A stretch of DNA of 64,000 nt from Unio delphinus (lineage: Eukaryota > Mollusca > Bivalvia > Unionida > Unionidae), in the NCBI GenBank assembly GCA_029339505.1, contig JAQISU010000119.1, forward strand, positions 2,477,001 through 2,541,000, written 5' to 3'. Below the pieces are notes generated by a model. It was not told the origin of the DNA. It saw nothing but the letters and a program-made list of their open reading frames with translations, and did no database searches. How positions within the stretch are numbered: position 1 is the first letter of the stretch; every line of letters begins with the position of its first letter. Shown one piece after another: positions 19,764-32,765 of the stretch. Both the position numbers and the translations under genes were made by a program.

Positions 19764-20599
19764 ATGATTGATATTTGGGGGAGATCTTTATCAAGTCTAA
19801 AAAATGACACCGCGAAAATAACTGCAACCGGTGATGTAAAAAAAAATAATCGAAGATGAAATATCCGAGATGTTAAATCTCGCAAGTGTTGATCCCAATG
19901 AAATAGTTTTATTTCAAGATCGTCAGAGTAAATTGAAAACTAGTAATGTTTATCTTGATGATATTTTGACAAAACCACGTGATGCAGTACGAGATACTAT
20001 CGCATTGTTTGCCGATCAGGGTAAACTCAAACCGGGCGTCCTCATTTCAACTATTGTGGACTCCCAGAAAAAAACTGAATGACCATATAACAAAAGTTGA
20101 ACGATTACAACAGAGTATAATTGATAATATCGAAATGCTGATAAATAATTTCTTTGGGATTCCTCGTATTCATCCCACATTGACAATCTCAGACATAAAA
20201 ACCGCTATGTTATAATTAGCAACACTCCAATCTAGGTATGGAGATCATGTTGAGAAGTTTTCAACTTTTCCTAAAAATCTCATTGAGAAATTCTTTGGGG
20301 GATCTCAACGTAGTAATATACACGATTCAACACGGATCGTTTACATGGACACCATCCACTAACATATTAAATATCACCGTGGCCGTCAAAGGTATTTCTC
20401 AATTAACACTAGTGTCGCCGACTCAATTTAATATTGCATCAACGAGTTCATCTCGGGTCAACAATATGATATGACCGATCATCGACAAAGGAACAAATGA
20501 ATGATTCACAATATTATCCACTGGTAATAATTTGACTAGGGTTTCAGTAACATGGTATGTGGAATTCGTAGCGGATTTAAGTAAACAACCGAATTGAAT
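19764..20599 (+). pseudogene. Structural gene of unknown function (E2 copy)
   Basis: It starts at ATG 19764 (MIDIWGRSLSSLK), then shifts frame to a segment with EMLNLASVDPNEIV, NVYLDD and ILTKPRDA. A later segment has FTWTPSTN and VSVTWYVEFVADLSKQ before the stop. The E3 counterpart is 29707-30614. The C-terminal part is beta-rich, the middle helical. It lies between protease and membrane protein in both copies, so a virion protein is the best inference; the family is not recognised. Confidence 0.5.
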
Positions 20600-20664
20600 T
20601 CACTAACGAATTTAACACTAGCAAATTTAATGTCAGCAATTTGAAATCTATTATAATAAATAAA

Positions 20665-21204
20665 ATGTCATTCTTGGCAACGTCACAGCCGTATCGTTAT
20701 GATCAGGTCAGAGAATTTCAAACTAAACTCAAAACACTCACTGAATACCAATGAAGAATTACCGCAGTTGATGTTACAGTGTACTTGGTATCAGGTGTAA
20801 TCACCGGAGCCGGTATCATACTCTCCTCGTTGAAAATTATTGCCCCGATAGCTGTTCTAATTTGTATATCAGCGAGGACAACAATCGCGGGAATTATTTC
20901 AATAATAACAAAATAAATATCATGCAGCCAGCGTAAACTGCAAGATTATGTAGTTAAGTTCCGTGCTGTGTTAACCGCATACTCTCAATTATCCTCGATG
21001 GTATTGTCATCATTCAATGACACATTAATATCCGATAGTGAGTTATCAGCAATGGTAGGTGTTTATGATTCCGCGATGTCAAAATTAGAAAAACAACATG
21101 AATATAATAACAATGGCAACATCACAAGAACTACTTTAACGGATAGCGGAAAATTCCACCCCAGTGAAAACCAGCATGATATCAATAAACTCAACGAATC
21201 CTGA
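20665..21204 (+). pseudogene. Small membrane protein gene (E2 copy)
   Basis: ATG 20665 opens MSFLATSQPYRYDQVREF. After a stop near 20752 a hydrophobic Gly-rich segment VYLVSGVITGAGIILSS follows. The polar C-terminal helix region (ORF 20968-21204) contains AYSQLSSMVLSSFNDTLISD. Counterparts are E3 29165-29686 and E4 about 40530-40881. One hydrophobic hairpin followed by a helical tail suggests a membrane-associated virion protein. The end overlaps the next gene's start. Confidence 0.55.
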
Positions 21205-22510
21205 ATTCAGTATCAATCTTCCTACTGCGGTTTCCATGAAGGAAATAGCACTAGCAAAACTACGAGTATAACATAGTTAGCCAAATATTAGATCAGTACC
21301 ATTCGGTGGTCAGCAACCGATTAATTCCCCATGTGTTTGCGAGTAAGAATAAACAAGACGAGACTCCTGACTGGAACGTTGTTTCGCTACCATCTGGGTC
21401 ATACCAACTCGAACAGATCAATAATGAATTACAACGCAGAATAAAATCCATTACTGGAAAAGAATCAAAAGTCGCTATAACAGTTCAAGAACCAACACTA
21501 CCATCAGCCATTGAGAGAAACTCACCCGGATATGTCGTAGATATATATCAGAGCTCAATCAGAACCATGCTAGGATGGCCGGAAATCCCACCTCGGACAT
21601 CTTATCAAATACCACCAGAACCACAGAAGTCTGATTATGTCACAGATGTACAATTATACCACAAAATTGCTCCATAATATCGACATTTTTTGCCTGGTAT
21701 AACAAATGCAAAATTAACTGATAGATTCACATTTCTCAATAACAATACCATGCAATGGAAATTTGGTTTTGAGAAAACTCCTGATTCATCCATTGCAATT
21801 GTATTCACTCTAAATAACGTCATTGATTATTTGAAAGAGATGAATCAATTACATAAAACACAACTAGAGAGACTACGACAGGGTTTCCAAGAGCATATAT
21901 CTGATATAACAAGAACACGTGATGAGATTATAGCACATATTAGGATATTAAATCAGCTTGTATCAACAAACGAATAATTAATGACAAGAACGGAGATAAA
22001 CAAAAATTCCTACGCAGTTACAGTATCAAAGAAACTGATTTGCTCGAGTTCAAATTTCCTGGGTATAATGCAAATGAACTAAACAAATATGTTAATTATC
22101 TCCTCGATGAGTATTTCCTACAAATACTCGCTGAATAGAAATAAATAACACGCACACAAACAACAATCCTCAAACATAATGACCCAGATGGTGGTGGGCG
22201 ACATATCACTCCTCAAAACGTCAATATATCCTCGGTGATTGCAGTGAATTTTAAATGTGATGTTATCGAAGGAAGTTACCAAATAAATGTCAAAAGATCA
22301 CATCAAGCCCAACAAGGGTATATTTTATACTCATTTGCACCAACAGCTCCTCCAGGGTTTCTAATCATTGAAGATCCAACTAATCCACCCTATGTGCAAT
22401 GTCATAATGATTCATTAAAGAGAATTAATTTCAAACTCACTGACCAGTTCAATAATCTAATTGATTTACGAGGTGACGTTTTACAAATTAGTGTTTTTGT
22501 GAAATCCTAA
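21113..22510 (+). pseudogene. Minor capsid/penton-like structural protein (E2 copy)
   Basis: ATG 21113 opens MATSQELL. Several stops and shifts split it (pieces 21306-21677, 21690-21977, 22235-22510). This copy keeps the Trp codon TGG at 21372-21374 (DETPDWNVVSLPSGSY) that is a stop in both E3 and E4. The last 90 residues are beta-rich: GYILYSFAPTAPPGF, then FKLTDQFNNLIDLRG and FVKS at the end. The terminal position next to the TIR is shared by E2, E3 and E4. A jelly-roll minor capsid (penton-like) protein is an inference from position and composition. Confidence 0.6.
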
Positions 22511-22558
22511 AGAATTTTCGTCTTAAGACTTTCATCGTAAAAAAGATTTTACCCCCAT

Positions 22559-22782
22559 AGTAGCAGAGAGAGCGTGACAACGACTTTGAATATCCAAAGG
22601 AAATTTTTATTTTTATTTTGGAGGAAGCCTTGGTTTACCAAATAAATGCTTGTATAAAGTTGTCCGATTCACCCTTTCCTCTTCTGTTATGGGGGTAAAA
22701 GTCTTTTTACAATTTTGGAGGAAGACTTGGTTTGCCAAATAGACGCTTCTATAAAGTTGTCCGATTCGCCCTCTCTGCTGCT
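22559..22782. repeat. TIR of E2, with an internal duplication
   Basis: It begins AGTAGCAGAGAGAGCGTGACA and ends TTCGCCCTCTCTGCTGCT. Two direct copies of a segment with TTGGAGGAAG, CTTGGTTT and TAAAGTTGTCCGATTC lie at about 22617-22680 and 22722-22767. No partner TIR is in the window. Confidence 0.75.
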
Positions 22783-23310
22783 CGTACAACAATCTTGTTA
22801 CAGTTGATGTTTCTTTGACTAATACAAAAATATCTAGTTACAGTTGTTGTCACTTTGACTAGCACATAAATCTGGTTAAAGTTTTTAGTACCTTGATTAG
22901 TACAACAATCTGGGTACAGTTGTTGATAGTTTGACTAGTACATAAATCTTCTTACATTTTTTGTTAGTTTGATTAGTACATACATCTAGTAACCGTTCTT
23001 AATAGTTTGACTAGTACATAATTCTGGATACAGTTGAATGTACTTTGACTTGTACATAAGTCTGGTTACAGTTGTTGGTGCTTTGACCAGTACAAATATC
23101 TGGTTACATTGGATGTTGGTTACAGTTGTTGTTAGTTTGACTACCGGTATTAGTTCAATCTGGTTAGAATCATTGGTAATTTGTATAACAAGTATATAAA
23201 AGCGTTTATATTGATATCTTGATATTTTGACTAGTGCATTAAACTAGCTACAGTGGTTGATAGTTTAAAAAATACATAAATCTGGTTTGCTCAACCAATT
23301 GATGATCGAT
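22783..23310. repeat. Degenerate tandem repeat of about 58 bp
   Basis: About nine diverged units, each with TTACAGTTGTTG-like, TTTGACTAGTACATAAAT-like and CTGG blocks. It starts exactly at the E2 end. Confidence 0.75.
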
Positions 23311-25640
23311 TATAATTGATAATCTGAACAACACTATTTCGAGGTATGTCATACACTATTCATTCCCTTTTGTTATTTAACACCATTGAGATTAATGGGT
23401 GAAATGTGGTAAATGTGTACATCATATCTTCGAAGTATGTCATATACCACATAGTAACACCTATCTTTATCAAGGTTAATGTTTTCTATCTTGCGTTCCC
23501 TTTCACTCAATTTTAAAACTCATTTGTGACAAGAAGATGTGTTGTATACAACATTGTAAATGCTATTTTCAAGGTCAAGATCAATTTTTTATCTAAATTT
23601 CTCATTCAATCATTCAATCATTAACTTCTAAGCCTATTTGATATTTAAACTTGGTATACCTATAGATTTTGCCCGGGAAGTCTGTTGTGCAGAACCGCAA
23701 TCTTCAAGGTCAAAGTTACGATTCAATATTTCATGTTATTTTTAGTTTTTTATGCACTTTATAGTTCTTTGAGATGAAGTGATGCAACTTGATATACTTA
23801 TGTCATCATTAGCAGGTGTTTTGTGTATCTCACCATCGGACTGTTATTTTCAAGGTCAATGTCATGGTGTTATACGTTGATATTTTAGGGGATTATACTT
23901 TCTTTTATCATTAAAGTTTTTAGCCATTTGAGAAGACAGGAAGAACTATGGTATAATTATATTCCATCACTAAGACAATATTTTGCATACCAAATTAGGG
24001 CTGTGTCACCGAGATTAAAATCAACGTACAATATTTAGGGTTAATGTTTTGGCTTTCTATCGTAAAAGGTGTTTGAGGTACAGATATACTTAAAGTATTG
24101 TTGTATCTCATGTATCACAGTCAATGTCATTGAAACTGATTTAAATTTTCTTCATTTTCTTCAAATGATCTTTAAATGAAACGTATTACTCTGCTGTTTG
24201 CCCAGTAACTTTACAACTCAGTGTTAAAGATCATAGTCTGATATCTCTACTCTCGCCTTTACTAAATGTCGCGAAATCTCAATAACGAAATGAAAGGCGC
24301 AATATCCATAACATTTATTTCCTCTTTCCTCCCCTTCTCAAATGCGAAACAATATTCTGTTTCACACACACTAAAACCAAACGAATTACAACCCATGACA
24401 GAACTATTTACACATATCCCAAACGGCTGCCATCAGAAATTTTCTTGTTACAAGCACAGGGGTATTCACTTGATCGAGCGGTGTCAAAACCCTGGCGCGA
24501 TTCACGCTGGAAGTCATATGTTTTTCCCAAATTTCCAAAGACTTCCATCCAACTTGCGTTGTAAAATGGAAAGAAAGACGTATCTGCTATAATTATTAAT
24601 CTTTGCAGTAATCAATGGGCGACCCAGAGGAGACAACTTGCCCAAGAGTCCATTAACCGCACTTTAGCATGGTTTTTCCTCATTATAATCCTATTTCCGT
24701 ACCGCAAGCCTGTCATGCCGTAGAAATTCCACTAGTATTCCCTTACTAACTGGGAAATATTTAACTGCGCGACCCTAGGCCAGTCAATCCACAGAATTTC
24801 CGGCGTATCACGCTCATATACATACGCCCATTTTCCACTATGGCCACATAAACGGCACCTACCAAATTCCAACTTATTGATTCCATTCTATAATTTACTG
24901 ATTTCCAACCATAAATGCTGCCTTTTCAATCACAATACTTGTATATACCGCGGAATTTTAATATGGACTATGTTACAAAAAGGGACAGTCATTCGGCTTG
25001 TACCCAAAATCACTACTAACGACCCAAGCATGGTTCAAATTCACTAACACTTACTCCAAATTTATTACAGATTGTTAGAATGTTTGCATTATATGATTCT
25101 TCTATGGAATCGCATAAAAATTCTATGAGTGTTAAAACTGGATCTTGTAAAATATATCTTCAGTAGATGTTGGCATTCACTGTATTATCAGGGTTATATG
25201 ATAGCATTGTCAAATAACTGCTGTATTTTGTAAAACAAATCTAAGGTAAACGTAGTGATTCACAAAGAATTCTCAGACATTGGCTTCAAAACCACTTTAT
25301 AATCTAAGTTCCAAATGTAGAAAATTCTTGATGAGGTAAAGTTTCATTGGAAATAGAATACTGCAAAACACGGGTAGGGTATTCCAAAGAAAGGCTATGC
25401 TGAGTTAAGTTATGCCCTATTATGGCTAAACTAACGCCTCCCAGAATAATGATTACTGTATGTATCCCCACTTTCACATCTTGGTCAAGACCTGCTGTCC
25501 CTCAGACTAATATTCTTGACTTTCTTATTCAAGGTAACAAGAATGTAATTAGTTTCAGTTAGATATATTTCTGAGGTCCATAATGCATTAAGGAATTACA
25601 TGTTTAAAATATTTGTCATCTACCTCTAAAGAACTTGTTG
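23311..25640. other. Unassigned sequence, no gene seen
   Basis: AT-rich with short runs of similar words (TCAAGGTCAA, ATATACTTA) suggesting an old degenerate repeat between 23380 and 24130. An ORF of 108 codons at 24266-24592 has no recognisable domain. The stretch 24240-24960 has slightly higher GC and differs from its surroundings; I cannot name it. Confidence 0.4.
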
Positions 25641-26460
<820 letters not shown>

Positions 26461-27141
26461 GTAGTATTAATTTTTAAATATAGCGTGTCTCGGATGGTTT
26501 TAATTCAATGATAACTTGTGTTAAATTATAATATTAAGTTTAGTTTTTCTATAAATGGTTTGCTACAAATTTGTTTTAAAAATAAAATGCCTTTGAAATT
26601 ACAGGAAGTAATAATCTAGTTTTTAGAATAAAGATTTATTAAAATACTTTGATTGAAAATAACTTGATATTAGTTTGTAATATTTTATTCTTGAACATTT
26701 TTGCACTATTGGCAATTTATTTTGGCAATTTGTTTGGCTTGATATCTTTCTATATATATATATATAGAGAGTGTATTATTGATTAATTTTAGTAAAGAAT
26801 TGCTCTTAAGTAGACTTCGGATTATTGACATCCTTTTTCCAGGTCGATCCCAGTACTTCTTTAGCGATGCAACATCTACATTGACAGAGTTACACCATGC
26901 GCTAAAGGAGTCCAGAAAGATCTATATGTATGTATGTCTGTCAATCTAAGAGCCGTCCCATCAATAATGGACTTTTCTCAATAAACGGAACATAATAACG
27001 AGTTAACAGAGACCCATTAACATGTCATTTTTAATACATTCATGAGAAAAACAGAATAACTGTGAATATTTACAAAATATGTGCAGCAACCACATAAGCA
27101 ATGATCATAGTTGCAAAAGTAACAGAAATGTCACATGAACA

Positions 27142-27148
<7 letters not shown>
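26461..27148. other. Unassigned sequence, no gene seen
   Basis: AT-rich, with a short TA tract near 26752-26766. No ORF or known repeat recognised. Confidence 0.4.

Positions 27149-27206
<58 letters not shown>
27149..27206. repeat. TC dinucleotide microsatellite
   Basis: A pure TC run of about 58 bp. Ser/Leu ORFs across it are artefacts. Confidence 0.95.
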
Positions 27207-27209
<3 letters not shown>

Positions 27210-27564
27210 CTCCGCTGGCTTCACTCGTTTTATGTCACAATGCTGCACACACATGTATGCACTTTACGACCTGGCACCTCGTCGTGGCAGAACATCACTT
27301 CACCAAGATTAGTAGTACAGACTGTTGTGCTTGAAATTATGTGGTCATCACTGGAACCAAACTTTCCGTTCTTAATAGCATTTATATTATTTTGGTAACG
27401 GGATCTCAGGATAGCAATGACAGCATTGTTCAAAATAACGACCCGATTGTGATTAAATCTGCACTTGTAAAATACAATGCATGCTGCATCTAGAATGCTC
27501 AAAGCCTCATTCTAGTTATATATGATACTCATAAAATGTGTCCAGATTATTTAAGTGTGAATAA

Positions 27565-27569
27565 TAACA
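27565..27569. other. Target-site duplication TAACA, left of E3
   Basis: Identical to 35115-35119 on the other side of E3. Confidence 0.8.
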
Positions 27570-27735
27570 AGCAGCAAGGAGGGCGAACCGACCGAAACTA
27601 TTTCAGACAAAAATCAGAAGAAAACCCAAACTATTTCAGTAGAATACTAAAGGATTTCAACCTATGGAGACAAAGTCTACAGACAGACCCGGCGCCGATT
27701 GCGCTGCGAAGACAAATTGTTTTGGCGTTTTGGTA
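27570..27735. repeat. Left TIR of E3
   Basis: About 166 bp matching the reverse complement of 34868-35114 with an internal gap of about 80 bp. Shared blocks include GACCGAAACTATTTCAGACA and GGAGACAAAGTCT. Confidence 0.85.
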
Positions 27736-27772
27736 AAAAGTCTTTACGATGAAAGTCTTAGACGAAATTCCT

Positions 27773-29190
27773 TTATGATTTCACAAAGAAACTAATTTGT
27801 AAAATCTCTCCTCGTAAATCAAACAGATTATTGGACTGGTCAGTGAGTTTAAAATTAAATCTCGTCAATGAATCATTATGACATCGCATATAATCCGGAT
27901 TAGTTGGATCTTCAATTATTAAAAATCCGGGTGGAGCCGTTGGTGCAAATGAGTATAAAATATACCCCTGTTGGGCTTGATTTGATCTTTCGATATTTAT
28001 TTGGTAGCTTCCATCAATAACATCACACACTAAATTTACTGCAATCACCGAGGATATATTCACATTCTGAGGAGCAATAAGTCGCCCACCACCATCTGGG
28101 TCATTATTATGTTTGAGGTTAGTTGTTTGTGGTTGTGTTATTTTCTTCCATGCGGTAAGTATCATAGAAAAGTTTTCCGAGATAAGATCATGAACGGATT
28201 GTTTTAGTTCGTTTGCGTTATAACCAGGAAACTTGAAATTCGGTTGATCGGCTTCTGTTATATTGTATACAGTTAGGAAATTTCGTTTAGAGTAATTCAT
28301 GTTGTCATCGCTATGACCAATTATTACTTGAATTACTCGCTGGTTGATATATTCCATGTCGGATACAAGTTGATTTAATATTTCAATTCGTTTAATGATT
28401 TTTCTCCAATTAGACTCATGGAAAGCCTGGTGTAGTCGCTGTAGTTGTTGACTGTGTTCTTGAATGATCTCTCTAGCATTCAATAATTCTATTATGGTAA
28501 ACACTTATATATGCAATTGATTCTGGAGTCTGTCTAACCTTAAATCTCCAAAAGGCGGAATCCTGATCAACGAAGTTAAAATAACTACCCGGCAGTGTTG
28601 AATGTTTTATATCGAGGAGGTGTTCTTTATATGACGGGGTAATTTCATGGTATGATTGTTGATCTGTGGTATAATAAGACTTTTTAGACTTTTTAGGTTC
28701 ACGTGGAGGTGGGTTTTCAGGCCATCCAAGTATTGTTCTTAGAGAACTCTGATAGATGTCTACGGCATACCTGGGTGAGTTTATTTCATTTGTGGTTGAT
28801 AGTGTTGGTTCATAAACTGCTATTGCGATTTTTGATTCTTTTCCCGTAATGGATTTTATTCTACGCTGTAATTCGTTATTGAATGATGAGATCAATTTGG
28901 TAAGACCCAGATGGTAATGAAACTACATTTCAGTCTGGAGTCCCGTCTGGTTTATTTTTACTCGCAAACACCAGGGAATTTTTTAGTTGTTGACCACCGA
29001 ATGGTTTTGATCTCATATTTGGCCAACTTTGGTATACTCGTAATTTTGCTAGTGCTATTTCCTTCACCGAAATCGCAGTAAGGAAATCGACACTGAATTC
29101 AGGATCCGTTGAGGTTATTGATATCATGGTGGTTTTAACCGGGGTTGTATTTTCCACTATTCGTTCAAGTAGTTCTTGCGATGTTGCCAT
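27773..29190 (-). pseudogene. Minor capsid/penton-like structural protein (E3 copy)
   Basis: ATG 29190 opens MATSQELLERIVENTTP. A conserved N-terminal block (ISVKEIALAKLRVYQSWPN) is followed by an in-frame stop at 28930-28932 where E2 has Trp, a frame change after that stop, and a second frame change near 28490. The last frame (28504-27773, 243 codons) is open, helical first (LQRLHQAFHESNW), then beta-rich with GYILYSFAPTAPPGF and FKLTDQSNNLFDLRGE, ending FFVKS. Best preserved of the three copies. It overlaps the membrane-protein gene end by about 25 bases. Confidence 0.65.
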
Positions 29191-29686
29191 TATATTCCTG
29201 TTGTTTTTCTAATTTTGACATCGCGAAATCATAAACACGTACCATCGCGGAAAACTCACCATCGGATATTAATGTGATATAGAGCGAGGACAAATATCAT
29301 CGAGGATAATAGGGAGTAAGCGGTTGACACAACATGAAACTTAAATAAGTAATCCTGTAGTTTACGCTGGCTACATGATAATATTAGTTTGGTATTAATG
29401 AAATTGTTCCCGCAATTGTTGTCGCCGCTGATATAAAAACTGGAAAAGCTATCGGGGCAACCATTGTCACTGAAGAGAGTATAATACCGGCTCCGGTTAT
29501 TACACCTGATACCGAGTACACAGTAACGTCAACTGAGGTAATTCTTCGTCGGTATTTTTTTATTTTTACTTGGTACTCCTCAGTGAGTGTTTTGAGTTTA
29601 GTTTGAAATTATATGACTTGATCATAGTGGCACTGCTGTGACGACAACGATAATGAAATCATTGGTGATATTGTTGTTGATGACAT
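29165..29686 (-). pseudogene. Small membrane protein gene (E3 copy)
   Basis: ATG 29686, with a stop within the first 30 codons and further shifts. A hydrophobic segment with repeated Gly/Val/Ala follows (29400-29520), then a polar tail ending at TGA 29165-29167. It has the same order and overlap with the penton-like gene as in E2. Confidence 0.5.
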
Positions 29687-29706
29687 TTTATTTATTACAA
29701 TAGATT

Positions 29707-30614
29707 TCAATTAAGTTGTTTACTCGAATCTGCTACAAATTCCCCATACCATGTTATTGAAACCCTAGCCCAATTATTATCGGTGGATGTTATTGTGAAT
29801 CGTTCAGTTGTCCCCTTGTCGATGATCGTTGATATCATATTGTTGACCCCAGATGAACTCGCTGATGAATATATTATTTTGTGGCGTCCACGCAAATGAT
29901 CCGTGTTGAATCGTATATATCGAGTTTATATTTTTCACATGAGGAATTTAGATTTTATCTAATAGGTTTACCATCGCATGAAAATCATCTCTGATGGCAT
30001 CAAGAGTCTCTTTGATATCATTGATGGATTTTCTTATATCTGAGAGTTTTATATTGAGTTTATCTAATGAGACTCCGCCAAAGTATTTCTCAATGAGAAT
30101 TTTACGAAAAGTTAAAAACTTCTCAACATGATCTTCTTACCCAGATTGTAATGCTGCTAAATCTAACATAGAGTTTTTATCTCTTTAAGCTTCGGTATGG
30201 TCACCGGTGGATTTCCAAAGAAACTTAATATCGGTGCATCAATCTTGTCAATTATATTTATTTGTAATTCAGAAAACTGATTAAATTTAGTTATATGCTC
30301 AATATATTCATCGCTTAGTTTTATTAATGGTTCTAAATTGTTAATTCTATCCATGATAGTTGAAACGAGGACACTAGGTTTGAACCTAGTCTGATCGGAA
30401 AATACCGCGATGGTATTTTCAGCTGCGTCACGGATTTTAACTAAAGTATCATCAAGGAAAACATTACTCGTTTTCAATCTCCCCTGACGGTCTTGAAATA
30501 CAACTATTTCATTGGGATCAACACTTGCGAGGTTTAGCATCTCGGATATTTCATCTTTGACTATTTGTTGTTTTTTTTCAGGCTTGATAGAGATCTTCCC
30601 CACATATCAATCAT
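29707..30614 (-). pseudogene. Structural gene of unknown function (E3 copy)
   Basis: It starts at ATG 30614 (MIDMWGRSLSSLK) and shifts frame near 30560 into an open 146-codon frame (30603-30163) with EMLNLASVDPNEIVVFQDRQ and helical segments. After another stop region the C-terminal piece 29895-29707 holds STIIDKGTTERFTIT and VSITWYGEFVADSS. The homologue in E2 is 19764-20599. The family is not recognised. Confidence 0.5.
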
Positions 30615-30620
30615 TATACT

Positions 30621-30970
30621 CTATGATCTCTCTAAAAAGCGATTGCTCGTATATTCGTGTACGGTTTTATGGGGTGGTTTAACTGATGATGAACTAGCGT
30701 CGAGGACATTTAATACTTCTATGCCGCATATTAGTGGGTCATTCATTTTCTGTGTTGGTAGCGTGGAATACCAACGAGGGGTGTTTAATTGTTGTATATA
30801 ACGCATAAAATCTTTAGGCGGCGCTAACCCATATGAATCGAAATAAACAATCACACGCGGATCAATAACGTATGCAACCCAGCGAGTTCCGGGTCCGGTG
30901 CTGTTATCGAGATTAATGATACCGGTTTCAGCGTTGTTTGGTTGTTGTGGTAATTGATCTTGATTTGTCA
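30621..30970 (-). pseudogene. Adenain/Ulp1-like cysteine protease (E3; active-site His lost, start deleted)
   Basis: The open frame contains GPGTRWVAYVIDPRVIVYFDSYG and later ICGIEVLNVL. The Asp and Cys positions of the His-Asp-Cys triad are intact, but the His codon is CGC (Arg) at 30882-30884 where E2 has CAC. The normal start is gone because a deletion joins the MCP 3' end to codon 2-3 of protease. Role in the family: maturation cleavage of capsid precursors. Confidence 0.75.
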
Positions 30971-32313
30971 CCGAGTATGATTGCAATTGCTCTGTATCTA
31001 CCACCAACAGCAGGAAGTCGTGTTACACGAGCTCGGAAGTGTATATAAACGACGGACTGTCTTGTTAAGTCAAGATGTTCCAGCGAAAAGTAGTAGATGG
31101 GATATAGGTTTTTAAAATCCAATTTTAATATTTGCAATCCGGTGTCTACATTATGATCGCGTCCGATAAATGTCAGCAGCAGATGATACGCGCGTGCTAT
31201 TTGGTTTGTTCGTAATTAAGTAAAATATTTTCGGATGGTTCATGTTTGCCCTTTATCCTCAACGATACTTCATTAACACCCAATTGATCAAATATCATAT
31301 GGCTGCGTAATTGTGAATCAACTCACTTCATATCCTGTAACGAAACAAATATGTGCCTCGGTGCAGCAACACCTTGTTTTGATGTCAGGTGCCATGTAAA
31401 TACACCATTAACAGAGGATTGCATAATATCCGTTGTTGTTGCAAGCCATAATATCAACGATATTCCTCCATAATCCATACATGATAGTATTTTTTCTTCT
31501 GCGGTGATTGATGGAGTCATTACTGGCATCCACAGTGATAGTTTTGTTTTATTTACTTTACCACGGTCAGCATATGGTTTTGCAGGATCTGCTGTAATCC
31601 TCCAGATTGCATAAGTATCATCACCTTTTCGCACGAGTACTACTGTACGCTTCGCTTAATCGATAACTTTTCTAACATTTCTAAAAAATCCGAAAATATG
31701 AGATAGTGGAATCACACATGAAAATAGTCTACGCCGTCCTTCCAACATTGATAAGCTTGTTACAAACCCTAGGTTGTAACTAGGATCATTATTTATAATC
31801 ATATTCTCAACATCAATATCAGCAGAACCAGCATTATTTTTTGGTCGTCTTATACTATATGAAGCCTGTCCAGCGTGGTCATTAAAATCCTTAGCGAACA
31901 TCATATATGGACCTGCTGATTTTGTAAAATCATCGGAGTATCTTGCTAACCACACTATTGTTGTGGCAACATCAACATCGCGTTCTATGGATTGAATCTA
32001 TGTTATCAATCATATATCTAGCACTCTCAAATAGCGCCATAATACCATTGTTGACAAATCCAACTTTGGCGGTTAGGTCATATGGTGCTGGTACAGCAGG
32101 AGTATTAGAAGCTGTCACTAGTTCTCATTCTATTTCCATAAACTCTCTAGCAGGTAGAAAGTTTTTGCTGGTATCATGGACCTGAAGTTCGATTCTTGAT
32201 AGACTATCTGGTTGTATTGCATTATAGGAATAATAGTGATAATCGCGTACTGAATCATCCTTGTGCACTGGGGCATCTAAATCAAACGCTGTGTCAGGGG
32301 ACGATTTGAACAT
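30967..32313 (-). pseudogene. Major capsid protein, double-jelly-roll type (E3; several frameshifts)
   Basis: ATG 32313 opens MFKSSPDTAFDLDAPVHKD six bases after the preceding stop. The N-terminal block with LQVHDTSKNFLPAREFMEIE is the kind of first-strand motif seen in capsid proteins of this class. Middle pieces are 31955-31656 and 31634-31323, the latter ending in AAPRHIFVSLQDMK. The end (31137-31015) matches E2. Total coding length is about 430 codons, with at least four breaks. The MCP call rests on length, position and composition; the double-jelly-roll fold is inferred from the family. Confidence 0.6.
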
Positions 32314-32318
32314 TTTTG

Positions 32319-32612
32319 TTATATATTTCTTGATCTAAATCGCGATCTCGCTCGTGATTTTAAACCCCTTCCCGCTATCATATTTGCAGTAATATTTCCC
32401 TGAGTGTCATATCCTTCACTGTTCAGTGATGCTACCTTTTGATCCACTGCGTTATTTATTATTTTGCTAATACTCTCGGACATAATCTCCGTAGATGGTA
32501 GTGGACCCGATGACTTCGTCATTGTTGGTTTATTTCGTCGTCGAACTAACGCTACTAGTTTTTCTTTGGCCGCGGGAAATGCTTTCCCAGCAACATCACC
32601 AACAGCGCTTCA
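32319..32612 (-). pseudogene. 3' part of a basic protein gene upstream of MCP (E3)
   Basis: The frame is open from the deletion junction near 32612 to a stop just before the MCP ATG. It contains AFPAAKEKLVALVRRRNK, then from ATG 32522 MTKSSGPLPSTEIMSES, and ends in an Arg-rich tail SRARSRFRSRNI. A basic C-terminus suggests nucleic-acid contact. The 5' part was removed by the deletion, so the whole protein is unknown. Confidence 0.45.
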
Positions 32613-32765
32613 CTGCGTTGAGTTGTAATTGTATAATGCGTTGGTGTTGCTCGGATAAGGATCCTCGCCAATTTACCATATACAGAAAAAATAGCAGCCT
32701 TGGTTATAAAGAGATAATGTGATGTTGACTTGTAAAGAGTTTAACAGACGTAGAGGTGCTAGTTA
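32613..32765 (+). pseudogene. 3' remnant of the HNH domain (E3)
   Basis: It matches E1 2480-2636 and E4 47610-47766: SCNCIMRW, then DPRQF and the final GAS stop region, with a frame change. It marks where the replication gene was cut. Confidence 0.65.

Larger units (their letters stand above)
16691..22782 (-). mobile_element. E2: truncated Maverick/adintovirus-like element, structural half (inverted)
   Basis: Compared with E4 this copy is reversed: the start of PolB (-) at its left, then zinc ribbon, HNH, MCP 3' end, pX-like, protease, structural gene, membrane protein and penton-like gene (all +), then a TIR ending CTGCTGCT at 22782. PolB homology stops at about 16691, where LINE sequence begins, so the replication half and other TIR are missing. 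Most genes are broken; the pX-like ORF is intact. Confidence 0.8.

Noticed and set aside
24266..24592. 108-codon ORF as a gene
   Set aside because: No domain, no promoter context and no second copy; likely chance.
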